Source of the DNA: Lentzea cavernae
GTDB taxonomy: Bacteria; Actinomycetota; Actinomycetes; Mycobacteriales; Pseudonocardiaceae
Assembly: GCF_014653695.1 (NCBI RefSeq)
Contig: NZ_BNAR01000002.1
Location: 496,001-560,000, forward strand
Length of the DNA: 64,000 bases
Direction: 5' to 3'
The notes beneath the pieces are model-generated. The model searched no databases. It was not told the origin of the DNA and saw only the letters and a list, made by a program, of their open reading frames with translations. Within the stretch, counting starts at the first letter, position 1. Every line of letters begins with the position of its first letter. Positions 49,998-58,156 of the stretch are shown piece by piece. The position numbers and the translations under genes are program-made.

Positions 49998-50492
49998 CCT
50001 GCGGATCCGCCCCCACGGCTTGAACACGGACAGGAAGTAGGCGAACAGCAACAACGACGGCGCGACCACGACCGGGTGCAGGATCCCGGACGGGATCACC
50101 GCGGCCGGGTCGCCCGCGAGCATCCGCTGCCCGATGCGCGCCGCCTCGGCCACACCGGGCCGCAGTGCGAACGCGATCAGCAGCGACATGCCGACGTTCA
50201 GCACGAGCTTGGTCGCGACCCACCAGTACCGCACCAGGCCGTACTTGCTGCCGAGGCCGAGCACCACGCCGGAGATCATGCACACGACGCTGGCGCCGAA
50301 CATCGGCCAGATCGCGAAGAGGTCGACCGCCTGGATCGCGACGCCCGCGGTACCGGCGTCCTCAGTGGACAGTGCGACCACGACGAGGATTCCCAGCGCG
50401 AGGTCGATGCCGAGCCACGCCGCCGCGGACAGGACGTGCACGAGCAGCACGGCCTTGCGGGCGCGGCCGCTGAGCTTGCGGGTGGTAGCCAT
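49947..50492 (-). CDS. DUF2269-like membrane protein
   Basis: A 181-residue protein with about four TM helices (VLLVHVLSAAAWLGIDLALG; FAIWPMFGASVVCMISGVVL; ATKLVLNVGMSLLIAFALR; HPVVVAPSLLLFAYFLSVF) and a basic, charged C-terminus. The first helix carries H-V-L-S-A-A-A-W-L-G, typical of DUF2269-type integral proteins. No biochemical role is known. A GAGGGAG ribosome site is 4-5 nt before the ATG. Its last 51 bp overlap the convergent hydrolase gene. Confidence 0.75.
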   Translation of the reverse strand: MATTRKLSGRARKAVLLVHVLSAAAWLGIDLALGILVVVALSTEDAGTAGVAIQAVDLFAIWPMFGASVVCMISGVVLGLGSKYGLVRYWWVATKLVLNVGMSLLIAFALRPGVAEAARIGQRMLAGDPAAVIPSGILHPVVVAPSLLLFAYFLSVFKPWGRIRRSAEPVERQRGDLVGAV

Positions 50493-50590
50493 CGCTCTCC
50501 CTCTCTTGTGGTGTCGCGTCTTACTCTCGTCACCACGAGGGGCGGCATCATCCGCTCACGTTCTGATCTCGCGTACGTCAGATTGCGTAC

Positions 50591-51238
50591 TCAACCGCCG
50601 GGCGTGACGATCCCTCTCTCGTACGCGAACACCACGGCGTGCGTGCGGTCGCGCAGACCGAGCTTCGTGAGCACCCGTGACACGTGGGTCTTCACGGTGG
50701 TCTCCCCCAGGTGAAGCGCGGCTGCGATCTCCGCGTTCGAGGCGCCCTTGGCGAGTTCGACCAGCACCTCGAACTCACGGTCCGTGAGCTCCGGTGGCCT
50801 CGTGCGTTCCCTAGGCGCTGTGCTGAAGCGCGCGATCACCCGTCGCGTCACCTCGGGCGAGAGCAACGCGTCCCCGCGCGCGACGACGCGCACGGACTCC
50901 ACGAGGTCTTCCGGCGAGGCGTTCTTGAGGAGGAAACCGCTGGCGCCCGCCTGCAGCGCCTCGAAGAGGTAGTCCTCGCGGTCGAACGTCGTCAGGATGA
51001 CCACACGGGTGCCGTGACCTGCGGAAAGGATGTGGCGGGTGGCTTGCAGGCCGTCCATGCGCGGCATCTGGACGTCCATCAGCACGACGTCGGGGCGCAG
51101 TTCCGCGACGAGTTCGACGGCCTGGGCGCCGTCGCCCGCCTCCCCGACCACCTCGATGCCGGGCTCGGTGCCGAGGATGACCCGGAAGCCGGCGCGGACC
51201 AGGTCCTGGTCGTCGGCCAGCACCACTCGCAGGCTCAT
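50591..51238 (-). CDS. NarL/LuxR-family response regulator
   Basis: A 215-residue regulator with acidic pair D9-D10, phospho-acceptor D55 in VVLMDVQMPRMDG, LLKNASPEDL, and a C-terminal LuxR helix-turn-helix (LTDREFEVLVELAKGASNAE; TVKTHVSRVLTKLGLRDR). Its ATG overlaps the kinase stop by 4 nt. With the kinase it forms a DesK/NarL-type system; its targets are not evident. The 98-bp gap downstream separates it from the DUF2269-like gene. Confidence 0.95.
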   Translation of the reverse strand: MSLRVVLADDQDLVRAGFRVILGTEPGIEVVGEAGDGAQAVELVAELRPDVVLMDVQMPRMDGLQATRHILSAGHGTRVVILTTFDREDYLFEALQAGASGFLLKNASPEDLVESVRVVARGDALLSPEVTRRVIARFSTAPRERTRPPELTDREFEVLVELAKGASNAEIAAALHLGETTVKTHVSRVLTKLGLRDRTHAVVFAYERGIVTPGG

Positions 51239-52497
51239 GCCTTCTCCTCCGTTGCCGTCGGCAGCGACGCACGAACGAGATAGCCCGCGTCACGCCGTGG
51301 GCCCACCTCCAGCGAACCGCCGTGCACGGCCAACCTCTCCCGCATCCCGACAAGCCCGAAACCCGAGCTCGTGGACACCGCACGGCCACGGCCGTCGTCG
51401 GCGATCTCCAGTTCCAGCGCGCTGTCCAGGTATCGCATCCGGACGTCAACGTGCCGCGCCTCGGCGTGCTTCACCACGTTCGTGAGTGCCTCCTGCACGA
51501 CCCGATACGCCGACAACGCGACGCCGGACGGCACCTCGCGCACGTCGCCATACACGCCGTGCGACACCTCCAGCCCGGCTGAGCGTGCGTTCTCGAACAG
51601 CTCCGGCAGGTCGTCCAGCCCGGGCGCGGCCTTGAGGTCGGTGTCCATGTCCGCCCGGAGCACGCCGAGCAACCCGCGCAGCTCGTTGATCGCGGTGCGG
51701 GCGGTCTGTTCGACGGTCTGCAGCGCGTCACGGGCCATGACGGGATCGGAGTCGAGGACCCGCCGCGCGGCACCGGCCTGGATCCCCATGACGGACACGT
51801 GGTGCGCCACGACGTCATGCAGGTCGCGGGCGATGCGCATCCGTTCGGCCGCGATCGCGCCACGGGTGTTCTGCTCCTGCGACCGCCGCAGCTCCTCGGC
51901 CTGGAACTCCAGCTGCGCCCGCCGCCGGGCGCCGGACCACGCCATCTCCCCCACCACGTAGGCGAGGAGGAAGAAGAAGATGTTGAACTCCAGTCCGTAG
52001 AGGACGGACGCGAGCACCGGATCGATCGGCCCGGCGGCGTCCTTGAACTCCCCCTTCGGTCCGAGCAGGGCGCGCACGAGGCTGAACCCGAGCCACAGGA
52101 ACATCGAGGCGATCACGGCGATGCGGGACCACCGCGCGAGGCGGCGGTTCCGCTCCCACGCGCCGACCGTGTAGATCGCGAGGAAGAGGATCGCCGACGG
52201 CACCAGCGTGTCGCCCGCCCGGTTCACCTGCGCCGCGATGAACAGCGCGGACACCACCAGCATCACGGCCAGCGGGTACCGGCGGCGCACGACCAGGGGC
52301 GCGGACAGCGCCACCACCCACGCGAGCTGCGCGAGCAGCCCCGGCGGATCCCGGAACACGTAGGCGCCCATGCTGTTGACCAGCACGGTGACCTCGACCG
52401 CGCACAGCAGCACGAGCACGGCGATGCCGATGTCGCGCCGCCGCTGGGCGTGCGTCGGACCGGGCCGCCGCCACTCGTTCCACACGGGCTCTTCCAC
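51235..52497 (-). CDS. NarX/DesK-type sensor histidine kinase
   Basis: A 420-residue kinase with about five to six TM helices in the first 185 residues (IAVLVLLCAVEVTVLV onward), a HisKA_3 dimerisation domain with H227 in MRIARDLHDVVAHHVSVM, and a C-terminal HATPase (LTNVVKHAEARHVDV; IADDGRGRAV; GFGLVGMRERLAVHGGSL). It should phosphorylate the overlapping NarL-type regulator. The GTG start follows TACCTT (52504-52509, minus) by 6 nt, suggesting a leaderless mRNA. It is divergent from an MBL-fold gene across 29 bp. Confidence 0.93.
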   Translation of the reverse strand: MEEPVWNEWRRPGPTHAQRRRDIGIAVLVLLCAVEVTVLVNSMGAYVFRDPPGLLAQLAWVVALSAPLVVRRRYPLAVMLVVSALFIAAQVNRAGDTLVPSAILFLAIYTVGAWERNRRLARWSRIAVIASMFLWLGFSLVRALLGPKGEFKDAAGPIDPVLASVLYGLEFNIFFFLLAYVVGEMAWSGARRRAQLEFQAEELRRSQEQNTRGAIAAERMRIARDLHDVVAHHVSVMGIQAGAARRVLDSDPVMARDALQTVEQTARTAINELRGLLGVLRADMDTDLKAAPGLDDLPELFENARSAGLEVSHGVYGDVREVPSGVALSAYRVVQEALTNVVKHAEARHVDVRMRYLDSALELEIADDGRGRAVSTSSGFGLVGMRERLAVHGGSLEVGPRRDAGYLVRASLPTATEEKA

Positions 52498-52526
52498 GCG
52501 GTCAAGGTACCTGTCACGGTGAACCG

Positions 52527-53279
52527 ATGGACCTCAGCCTGACCGTGCTCGGGTGCGCGACGCCCTACCCGAGCGTGGACAACCCCTGCTCGGGCTATCT
52601 GGTGTCGCACAACGACACTCGCGTGTGGATGGACGCGGGCACCGGCACGCTCGGCCCGTTGCAACGCCACACCCGGCTCGAGGACTTGGACGCGATCTGG
52701 ATCTCCCACCTGCACGCGGACCACAGCGCGGACCTCCTGACGGCCTACTACGCGCTGCTGTTCGCGGACGTCTCACGCCCACCCGTGCCCTTGTACGGCC
52801 CACCCGGCATCGCCGCTCGTCTCGCCGGATTCCTCACCAACGGTCCGGTGCGCAGCCCTGTCGAGGACGCGTTCGCGATCACCGAACTGCACGACGGCCA
52901 CGAGGCCGTGGTCGGCTCGATGCTGTTGACGACCGCCGCGGTCGAGCACGGCATCCCGGCCTTCGGGGTGCGCGTCGAGGCGGCGGGGCGATCGCTGACC
53001 TACTCCGGCGACACCGCTCCGTGCCCGAACCTCACGGCACTGGCGAGCGGTACCGACGTGCTGCTGTGCGAGGCCGAGAGCGCGGCCGAGGTTCCGGACG
53101 CGGTGCACCACACGCCCGAGGACGCGGGCGGCACGGCTTCCGCGGCGGGGGCGGAACGGCTGGTCGTCACGCACGTGGGCCGCTTCCTGTCCCCACGGGA
53201 AGCGGTCGCCCGTGCCTCGGCCCGGTACGGCGGGCCCGTCGGCTACGCCGCGCCCGGCTCCACCCTCACAGCTGGTTGA
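52527..53279 (+). CDS. MBL-fold metal-dependent hydrolase
   Basis: A 250-residue metallo-beta-lactamase-fold protein of the RNase Z/phosphodiesterase-like branch. The metal motif is WISHLHADHSADL (H-x-H-x-D-H), with H in AVEHGIPAFGV, D in LTYSGDTAPCPN and the final H in LVVTHVGRF. Members include tRNA 3' processing nucleases and cyclic nucleotide phosphodiesterases; the short length and lack of an exosite arm argue for a general hydrolase. It converges on a VOC gene with a 14-bp overlap. Confidence 0.88.
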   Translation: MDLSLTVLGCATPYPSVDNPCSGYLVSHNDTRVWMDAGTGTLGPLQRHTRLEDLDAIWISHLHADHSADLLTAYYALLFADVSRPPVPLYGPPGIAARLAGFLTNGPVRSPVEDAFAITELHDGHEAVVGSMLLTTAAVEHGIPAFGVRVEAAGRSLTYSGDTAPCPNLTALASGTDVLLCEAESAAEVPDAVHHTPEDAGGTASAAGAERLVVTHVGRFLSPREAVARASARYGGPVGYAAPGSTLTAG

Positions 53280-53688
53280 CGCGCACCAGGTTCCCGGCCG
53301 GATCGCGGAACGCGCAGTCCCGCACCCCCCAGGGCTGGTCCTCCGGCTCCTGCAGCACCTCGCCCGCCCCGGAGGACTCGACCCACGCCCGTGCGCGGTC
53401 GAACGTGCCCTGCAGGTCCTTGGTGGCCAGGGACAGGGCCGTGTACACGCCCTTGGCCATGAGCACGGCGATGGTGCGGCGTTCCTCGTCGCTCACACCG
53501 GGGTCCGCGGCGGGCGGGTGCAGGACGATGCCCGTCTCGGGCTGGCCGGGCGGGCCGACGGTGATCCAGCGCATGGTGCCCTGGCCGACGTCCTGGCGGA
53601 CCTCGAAGCCGAGTGCGTCGCGGAAGAAGCCCAGTGACTTCTCGGGGTCGTCTGCGGGGAGGAAGGCCGCGGCGATGATGACTGACAT
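53266..53688 (-). CDS. VOC-family protein
   Basis: A 140-residue glyoxalase-fold protein (MSVIIAAAFLPADDPEKSLG; FFRDALGFEVRQDVG; then a C-terminal QPWGVRDCAFRDPAGNLVRV) of the single-module type often encoded next to AraC regulators. The ATG at 53688 is chosen; a TTG three codons upstream is in frame. It begins 10 bp after the AraC gene stop on the same strand, so the pair is probably one operon. The ligand is unknown. Last 14 bp overlap the MBL gene. Confidence 0.85.
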   Translation of the reverse strand: MSVIIAAAFLPADDPEKSLGFFRDALGFEVRQDVGQGTMRWITVGPPGQPETGIVLHPPAADPGVSDEERRTIAVLMAKGVYTALSLATKDLQGTFDRARAWVESSGAGEVLQEPEDQPWGVRDCAFRDPAGNLVRVNQL

Positions 53689-53698
53689 GGCGGTCAAC

Positions 53699-54133
53699 CT
53701 AATCGGAGGAGCCGGTGCCCGCTTCTCGATTCCTGATCGGCCGCATCACGGCCTTGGCCAGGCAGTTCGGAATGCCCTGGCCGTCGGTGGCCGCGGTCTT
53801 GCGGTACTGGCTCGGGGACATGCCGACCAGTTCGGAGAAGCGGGTGCTGAAGGTGCCGAGCGAGGTGCAGCCGACCTCGAAGCAGACGTCGGTGACGGAC
53901 ATGTCGCCCCGGCGCAGCAGGGTCATGGCGCGCTCGATGCGGCGGGTCATGAGGTAGCTGTAGGGGGACTCGCCGAACGCGGCCCGGAAGGCGCGGGACA
54001 GGTGGCCCGCGGACAGGTGCACGCCGCGGGCCAGCGCCGCGACGTCCAGCGGTTGCCGGTAGTCGCGGTCGATCCTGTCTCGGACCTTGCGGAGCAGGAG
54101 CAGTTCCTGCAGGCGCGGGTCTTGGGCGGTCAC
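53699..54133 (-). CDS. AraC-family regulator, DNA-binding domain only
   Basis: A 144-residue protein made of little more than the two AraC helix-turn-helix units (DVAALARGVHLSAGHLSRAF, RAAFGESPYSYLMTRRIERA; SVTDVCFEVGCTSLGTFSTR, FSELVGMSPSQYR). It has no ligand domain, so it may respond through protein contacts or simple expression. It probably controls the downstream VOC gene. The GTG start follows TAGGCT (54141-54146, minus) by 7 nt with no ribosome site, a leaderless arrangement. Confidence 0.9.
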   Translation of the reverse strand: MTAQDPRLQELLLLRKVRDRIDRDYRQPLDVAALARGVHLSAGHLSRAFRAAFGESPYSYLMTRRIERAMTLLRRGDMSVTDVCFEVGCTSLGTFSTRFSELVGMSPSQYRKTAATDGQGIPNCLAKAVMRPIRNREAGTGSSD

Positions 54134-54182
54134 GACGGACAGCCTAAGGCCCGCGCCTGGCAGATCGCTGGCTCAGCGAGAA

Positions 54183-56537
54183 CTAGCAGGCACCCTGGTC
54201 ACGCCAGACGCCCCACTCGCCGGTGGTGCCGGGCTCCTCGCCCGTCGTCCACCACTGGGCCCGCCACTTGCGGCCCTTGTGCGACACCTCGTTGCCGCCG
54301 GTGTAGACCTTGCCGCGGTCCCAGGCGGGCAGCGAACAGGTCTGCGGCGTGGTGGTGGTGGTGGTCGTCGTGGTGGTGGTCGTCGTAGTCGTGGTGGAGG
54401 TGGTGGTGGACGTGGACGTGGAGGTCGGCGGGTTGCCGCCCCCGACGCGCGGGTGGTCGGCCGAGATCGCGTACGACTGGCCACCGAACGTGAACACGAA
54501 GTTCGACGGCGTCGAGATCGGCAGCTGGTAGCTGACCGTCACGTCGATCGACGCGCCCGGTGCGAGCGACTGCCACGACGGCAGCGTGAGCTCCGCCTTC
54601 TGGAAGTCGCCCTTCAGACCACCGACGTTCGACCCGCTGTGCCCCTTCGACACGACCTTCAGGCCGAAGCCCGACTGGTCGCCCATGCTGCCCGGCGCGC
54701 TGGTGCCGTAGTCGAACGCGATCTTCGTGCCGCCGGGGATCGTGACGTTCGACCGGTTGGTGAACTTGATCTTCGGCGTGATCGGGTAGTTGTTGTCGCC
54801 CAACGCGAAGCCGTACACGTCGACGTCGACCGCCAGCGACTGGGTCTGCTGCGTCGTGGCCTTCAGGTTGCCGTAGGGGGCGGACCCGTTGAGGCCGGTG
54901 TTGATGGTCGACAGCAGCGTGTCGCCGATGAAGTACTCGTTCTTCGCGGAGTCGAACCCGTAGTCGCCGGCGAGCTCCCAGATCATGATGCCGCCGAGGC
55001 CCTTGTCCTTGACGTACTTGGCCTTCTCCGCGATCGACTGCTCGGTCTCGGTGGAGAGGAACACCTTCTTGTCGTTGTTCCACAGCCACGGCGACTTCAG
55101 GGTCGAGTCGTAGTACGGCGTGTAGGTGCCGGTGAGGCGGTCGGTCGGGTCGTTGACCGGGTCGAGGCCGTACTGCGAACCGTAGGAGCCGGTGATCTTG
55201 GCTTCGAGGTTCTTCGTGTGCCACAACGGGTTCACGCCGGACGGCACCTCGGCGCCACCCGCGGTGACGTCGTGCCAGATGTTGTCGATGCCGGCCGCGC
55301 CGTTGCCGCACGGGGTGGTCGAGCCGACCGACGAGCCGGTGCCGGGCGGGCACTGCGACTGGTTCGGCAGCGGGGCCTTGCCCCACAGGCCGTTCGTGCC
55401 ACCGGTGACGCCCTGCCAGCCGCGCGAGTAGAACGGCACGCCGATGTTGATGCGTCCGGCCTGCATCGCGCCGCGGTAGTAGTGGTAGGACCAGTCGGTG
55501 TTGAGGTAGCCCATGCCCTCGTACTGCGGAGCCGTGTACACGCCACCGGCCGAGAGCTCGCCGTCCTTGCCGTCGTCGTAGAGAGCGGCGTTCGGGCCGA
55601 CGAACTGGTTCCACGAGCCGTGCAGGTCGTAGCTCATGACGTTGAGGTAGTCGAGGTACTTGGTGACCTGGTACGCCTCCTGGCCGCGCAGCAGCCAGCC
55701 CGAGGCGGGCACGGCGGCGGTCAGCATGTAGTGCTTGCCGTCGGCGGCACCGGCGCGGTCGAGCTTCTCGCGCAGCGTCTTCATGATCGCCTGGTAGCCG
55801 GCCCACAGCGTGCCGCGGTTGGCGTTGGAGATCCAGAAGTCGTCCGGGTTGCCGGCGTGGTTGTTCGACGTCGCGTACTCGTAGTCGATGTCAGCGCCGT
55901 TGAAGCCGTACTTGCGCAGGAACTCCACGGTGCTGTCGGCGAACGTGTCGATCGCCGCCTGGTTCTGGCCGAGCTTGTAGAAACCGCCCGACGCGTTGCG
56001 CGAGCCGTCCGCGTTGAAGAACCCGCCGGTCTCCGCCCAGCCGCCGACCGAGATCAGCGTCTTGACGTTCGGGTGCTGCTTCTTGAACTTGGTGAGCTGG
56101 TTGAAGTGCCCCTTGTAGGGCAGCGACGGATCCATTTCGGAGCCGGGGACGCCCGGCCACTCCATGCCGATGGACGAGTTGTTCGCGTTGTTGTCACCGA
56201 CCGAGATCTTGTTCTGGCCGTCGATGTGCGCGAACGCGTAGTTCAGGTGCGTGACCTTGTTCCAGGGGATGTCCTTGGCGAGGTACCCGGGCTGACCGTT
56301 CTTGCCGGTCCTCCAGCTGGTGAAGTACCCGATCACACGTCTGGACTTGTCGCCCATGGTCTCGCGGCCGGCCGTGTCGTAGACGGTGCAGTACGGCACC
56401 TCGACACCCGGCGTGGAGTAGAGGCCGTCCGGCCGGCAGTCCTGGTGGGCTGCGGCTGCGGTCGGCGCGTTGGTCACAGCTATCACGGTCCCGGCTAGCA
56501 GGGCTAGCACCGGAACCACTCTGGCGAGCAGTCGCAA
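54183..56537 (-). CDS. secreted GH18 chitinase with CBM5/12
   Basis: A 784-residue exported chitinase. Signal peptide (1-31, ending APTAAAA), then a GH18 barrel with VKTLISVGGW and the catalytic D-x-D-x-E at 216-220 (GADIDYEY, acid E220), an insertion domain and LGGIMIWELAGDYG. An Ig-like carbohydrate-binding module follows (KIKFTNRSNVTIPGGTKIAF to SYAIS), then a Thr linker and a C-terminal CBM5/12 chitin-binding domain (AWDRGKVYTGGNEVSHKG; WRAQWWTTGEEPG). The TTG at 56537 is chosen because AGGAGG at 56546-56551 lies 8 nt away; an ATG at 56606 precedes the promoter. It digests chitin outside the cell and is probably DasR-regulated. Confidence 0.93.
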   Translation of the reverse strand: MRLLARVVPVLALLAGTVIAVTNAPTAAAAHQDCRPDGLYSTPGVEVPYCTVYDTAGRETMGDKSRRVIGYFTSWRTGKNGQPGYLAKDIPWNKVTHLNYAFAHIDGQNKISVGDNNANNSSIGMEWPGVPGSEMDPSLPYKGHFNQLTKFKKQHPNVKTLISVGGWAETGGFFNADGSRNASGGFYKLGQNQAAIDTFADSTVEFLRKYGFNGADIDYEYATSNNHAGNPDDFWISNANRGTLWAGYQAIMKTLREKLDRAGAADGKHYMLTAAVPASGWLLRGQEAYQVTKYLDYLNVMSYDLHGSWNQFVGPNAALYDDGKDGELSAGGVYTAPQYEGMGYLNTDWSYHYYRGAMQAGRINIGVPFYSRGWQGVTGGTNGLWGKAPLPNQSQCPPGTGSSVGSTTPCGNGAAGIDNIWHDVTAGGAEVPSGVNPLWHTKNLEAKITGSYGSQYGLDPVNDPTDRLTGTYTPYYDSTLKSPWLWNNDKKVFLSTETEQSIAEKAKYVKDKGLGGIMIWELAGDYGFDSAKNEYFIGDTLLSTINTGLNGSAPYGNLKATTQQTQSLAVDVDVYGFALGDNNYPITPKIKFTNRSNVTIPGGTKIAFDYGTSAPGSMGDQSGFGLKVVSKGHSGSNVGGLKGDFQKAELTLPSWQSLAPGASIDVTVSYQLPISTPSNFVFTFGGQSYAISADHPRVGGGNPPTSTSTSTTTSTTTTTTTTTTTTTTTTPQTCSLPAWDRGKVYTGGNEVSHKGRKWRAQWWTTGEEPGTTGEWGVWRDQGAC
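54349..54424 (-). repeat. threonine-codon repeat in chitinase linker
   Basis: Nearly pure ACC/ACG codons on the minus strand (GTGGTCGTC-type triplets on the plus strand), coding for a run of Thr and Ser that joins the binding modules. Such tracts vary in length between strains by slippage. Confidence 0.7.
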
Positions 56538-56577
56538 GGGAAGGACCTCCTGGCTAGGGCGGCGGCCACTGCCGGGA

Positions 56578-56606
56578 ACCGTAAAATGGTCCAGACCTTT
56601 CGTCAA
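56578..56606 (-). promoter_or_regulatory. chitinase promoter with DasR-like site
   Basis: -35 TTGACG (56601-56606) and -10 TACGGT (56578-56583) are 17 nt apart on the minus strand. Between them lies TGGTCCAGACCT (56587-56598, plus strand), the chitinase-promoter motif of Streptomyces; the 16 bp at 56585-56600 match the DasR consensus AGTGGTCTAGACCACT at 12 positions. Repression by DasR with release by amino-sugar phosphates is the expected logic; dasR is not in the window. Confidence 0.75.
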
Positions 56607-56657
56607 TACTCGATCACTGACAAAGGGTGTCAGTGAATCGGTTTAGCGTCCTGTCCC

Positions 56658-57104
56658 ATGAGTGCAAACGATTTCGACTTCCTCCACGGCCGGTGGCGCG
56701 TGGCCAACCGCAAGATCGCCGACATCGCCGGTCGCGGCACCGACTGGGTCGAGTTCGAGACCAGCGCCGAGGCCAGACCGCTGCTGGGCGGCGCGGCGAT
56801 CATCGACAGCGTCTTCGCCGAGGACTGGGAGGGCATGACCCTGCGCCAGTACGACCCGGCCGCCGACGTCTGGCGCATCTGGTGGGCCTCCACCCGTGCT
56901 CCGGGCAAGCTCGACCCGCCGCTCGAGGGCCGCTTCACCGACGGGCACGGCGTGTTCCTCGGCGACGACGAGGTCGGCGGGCACGCGGTGAAGGTGCGCT
57001 TCGACTGGACCGTCGGCGAGGAGCCCCTCTGGCAGCAGCAGTTCTCCTACGACGGCGGCGAGACCTGGGAGCAGAACTGGGTCATGCGCTTCACCCGCGC
57101 CTGA
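56658..57104 (+). CDS. DUF1579-like protein
   Basis: A 148-residue protein beginning NDFDFLHGRWRVANRK, a strand motif typical of DUF1579-type lipocalin-like proteins, with later blocks LRQYDPAADVWRIWWASTR and FSYDGGETWEQNWVMRF. No signal peptide; function unknown. The ATG follows TAGCGT (56644-56649) by 8 nt, consistent with a leaderless mRNA. It is divergent from the chitinase across 120 bp, and its upstream region lies just outside the DasR-like site, so joint control is possible. Confidence 0.75.
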   Translation: MSANDFDFLHGRWRVANRKIADIAGRGTDWVEFETSAEARPLLGGAAIIDSVFAEDWEGMTLRQYDPAADVWRIWWASTRAPGKLDPPLEGRFTDGHGVFLGDDEVGGHAVKVRFDWTVGEEPLWQQQFSYDGGETWEQNWVMRFTRA

Positions 57105-57155
57105 GCCGGCGCGTCAGTGGTGGTGCATTCGTGTTCAAAGGGGTGTGTCGTGGTG

Positions 57156-57199
57156 CCGCCCCGCGCCCTCGTACTGGACGCACGAGGGCGTGGGGGCGG
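57156..57199. terminator. bidirectional hairpin terminator
   Basis: CCGCCCC and CGCCCTCGT (57156-57172) pair with ACGAGGGCG and GGGGCGG (57182-57199) around a 9-nt loop, a stem of about 16 bp that can extend outward with mismatches. It separates the convergent DUF1579-like and DUF4396 genes. Confidence 0.7.
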
Positions 57200-57256
57200 T
57201 GCCGCGCCACACACCGCTGAGCGCGGATACGCCGTCAACGTCCTGAGTCACACCAC

Positions 57257-57715
57257 TCAGTGGTGGTGGTGCTGGTGGACGACCGCGTGGCCCTTGCCGC
57301 GCGAGATCATCCAGCGGTTCACCGGCACCGTCACCACGAACGCGATGGCGAGCGAGAACACCAGCGCCGCCCAGAACACCCAGTTCGCGAGCCCGGCGTC
57401 CATCGCGCCGGGCACCAGCAGCATCACCGCGTTGTCGACGACCTCCATGACCGCGATCGACACGGTGTCCGCCGCCAGGGCCACCCCGAGGGCCGCCTTG
57501 AACGCGAGGCCCGAGCGCAGCACCGGGCGGATCGTCAGCGAGTAGCCGAAGACGAACGCGAGCACCACGGCGAGCACGACGGTGGCGAGGTTGCCCCAGC
57601 CCAGCGCCGTGCCGATGACCATGCCGAGCACCTCGCCGATGGCGCAGCCGGTGAGGCAGTGCAGCGTCGCGGAGATCGCCTGCCTGGTCAGGCTCGCGGG
57701 AGAGTGGTGGTCCAT
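57257..57715 (-). CDS. DUF4396 membrane protein
   Basis: A 152-residue protein with four TM helices (LHCLTGCAIGEVLGMVIGTA; TVVLAVVLAFVFGYSLTI; AVMEVVDNAVMLLVPGA; FWAALVFSLAIAFVVTVPVN), an N-terminal MDHHSPAS and a C-terminal VHQHHHH tail. DUF4396 genes often sit in copper or metal-stress groups. The His-rich ends and the C-A-x-G/C segment could bind metal. A CsoR-like operator lies between it and the divergent DUF6153 gene, supporting copper-responsive expression (inference). Confidence 0.82.
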   Translation of the reverse strand: MDHHSPASLTRQAISATLHCLTGCAIGEVLGMVIGTALGWGNLATVVLAVVLAFVFGYSLTIRPVLRSGLAFKAALGVALAADTVSIAVMEVVDNAVMLLVPGAMDAGLANWVFWAALVFSLAIAFVVTVPVNRWMISRGKGHAVVHQHHHH

Positions 57716-57727
57716 GCCGACGGACGA

Positions 57728-57742
57728 TACCCCTAGGGGGTA
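57728..57742. promoter_or_regulatory. CsoR-like copper operator
   Basis: TACCCCTAGGGGGTA, nearly palindromic, resembles the C-tract/G-tract operators of CsoR-family Cu(I) sensors. A wider GATAC...GTATC repeat (57726-57730, 57746-57750) surrounds it. It lies 22 bp upstream of the -10 of the DUF6153 gene and 12 bp from the DUF4396 start. No csoR gene is in the window. Confidence 0.65.
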
Positions 57743-57777
57743 CCCGTATCAAGCCCTGCCGTCGTAGGGTGGGCCGC

Positions 57778-58104
57778 ATGACGAGGCGCCGGCTCACCCA
57801 GTGGGTGCTGCTGGGCGCGCTCGTGTTCGCCGTCGCCGGTATGCACCACGTCTCGGCGGCGGAGGTCCCGCATGCCGGGCACGCGGTCTCGCACCACCAG
57901 GAGCAGCCGCACGACCACGATCTTCTGCACCTGTGCCTGGCGGTCCTGGTCGCCGCGGCCGTCGCACTGGTCGGCTGGTTCCTGGTCCGGACGGCACTCC
58001 CCCTGCTCCCGGCGGCGCAGACCCGAACGCCGCTGAGCGCACCTCAACGTCCGCCACCGGGCGGAAGACGACTCCTCACGACTCTCTGCGTGCTGCGGAA
58101 CTGA
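57778..58104 (+). CDS. DUF6153-like membrane protein
   Basis: A 108-residue protein with an N-terminal signal-like helix (QWVLLGALVFAVAGMHHV), a His-rich loop (HAGHAVSHHQEQPHDHD) and a second helix (LHLCLAVLVAAAVALVGWFL), then a basic Pro-rich tail. This layout fits the actinobacterial DUF6153 group, usually next to DUF305 genes. The His-rich loop suggests periplasmic metal binding. The ATG at 57778 follows TAGGGT (57765-57770) by 7 nt, a leaderless spacing, and lies downstream of the CsoR-like site. Confidence 0.75.
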   Translation: MTRRRLTQWVLLGALVFAVAGMHHVSAAEVPHAGHAVSHHQEQPHDHDLLHLCLAVLVAAAVALVGWFLVRTALPLLPAAQTRTPLSAPQRPPPGGRRLLTTLCVLRN

Positions 58105-58156
58105 GTTCGCCAGTCCACTCAGCACTGTCCACAACCGCGGAGAGAAGAAGGAACCC

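Noticed and set aside
54349-54424. microsatellite or CRISPR-like array
   Set aside because: The repeat is in frame and encodes the Thr linker of the chitinase; there are no spacers.
56538-56606. ATG at 56606 as chitinase start
   Set aside because: It precedes the -10 and the DasR-like site, and the 23 extra residues break the signal peptide; the TTG at 56537 has an AGGAGG site.
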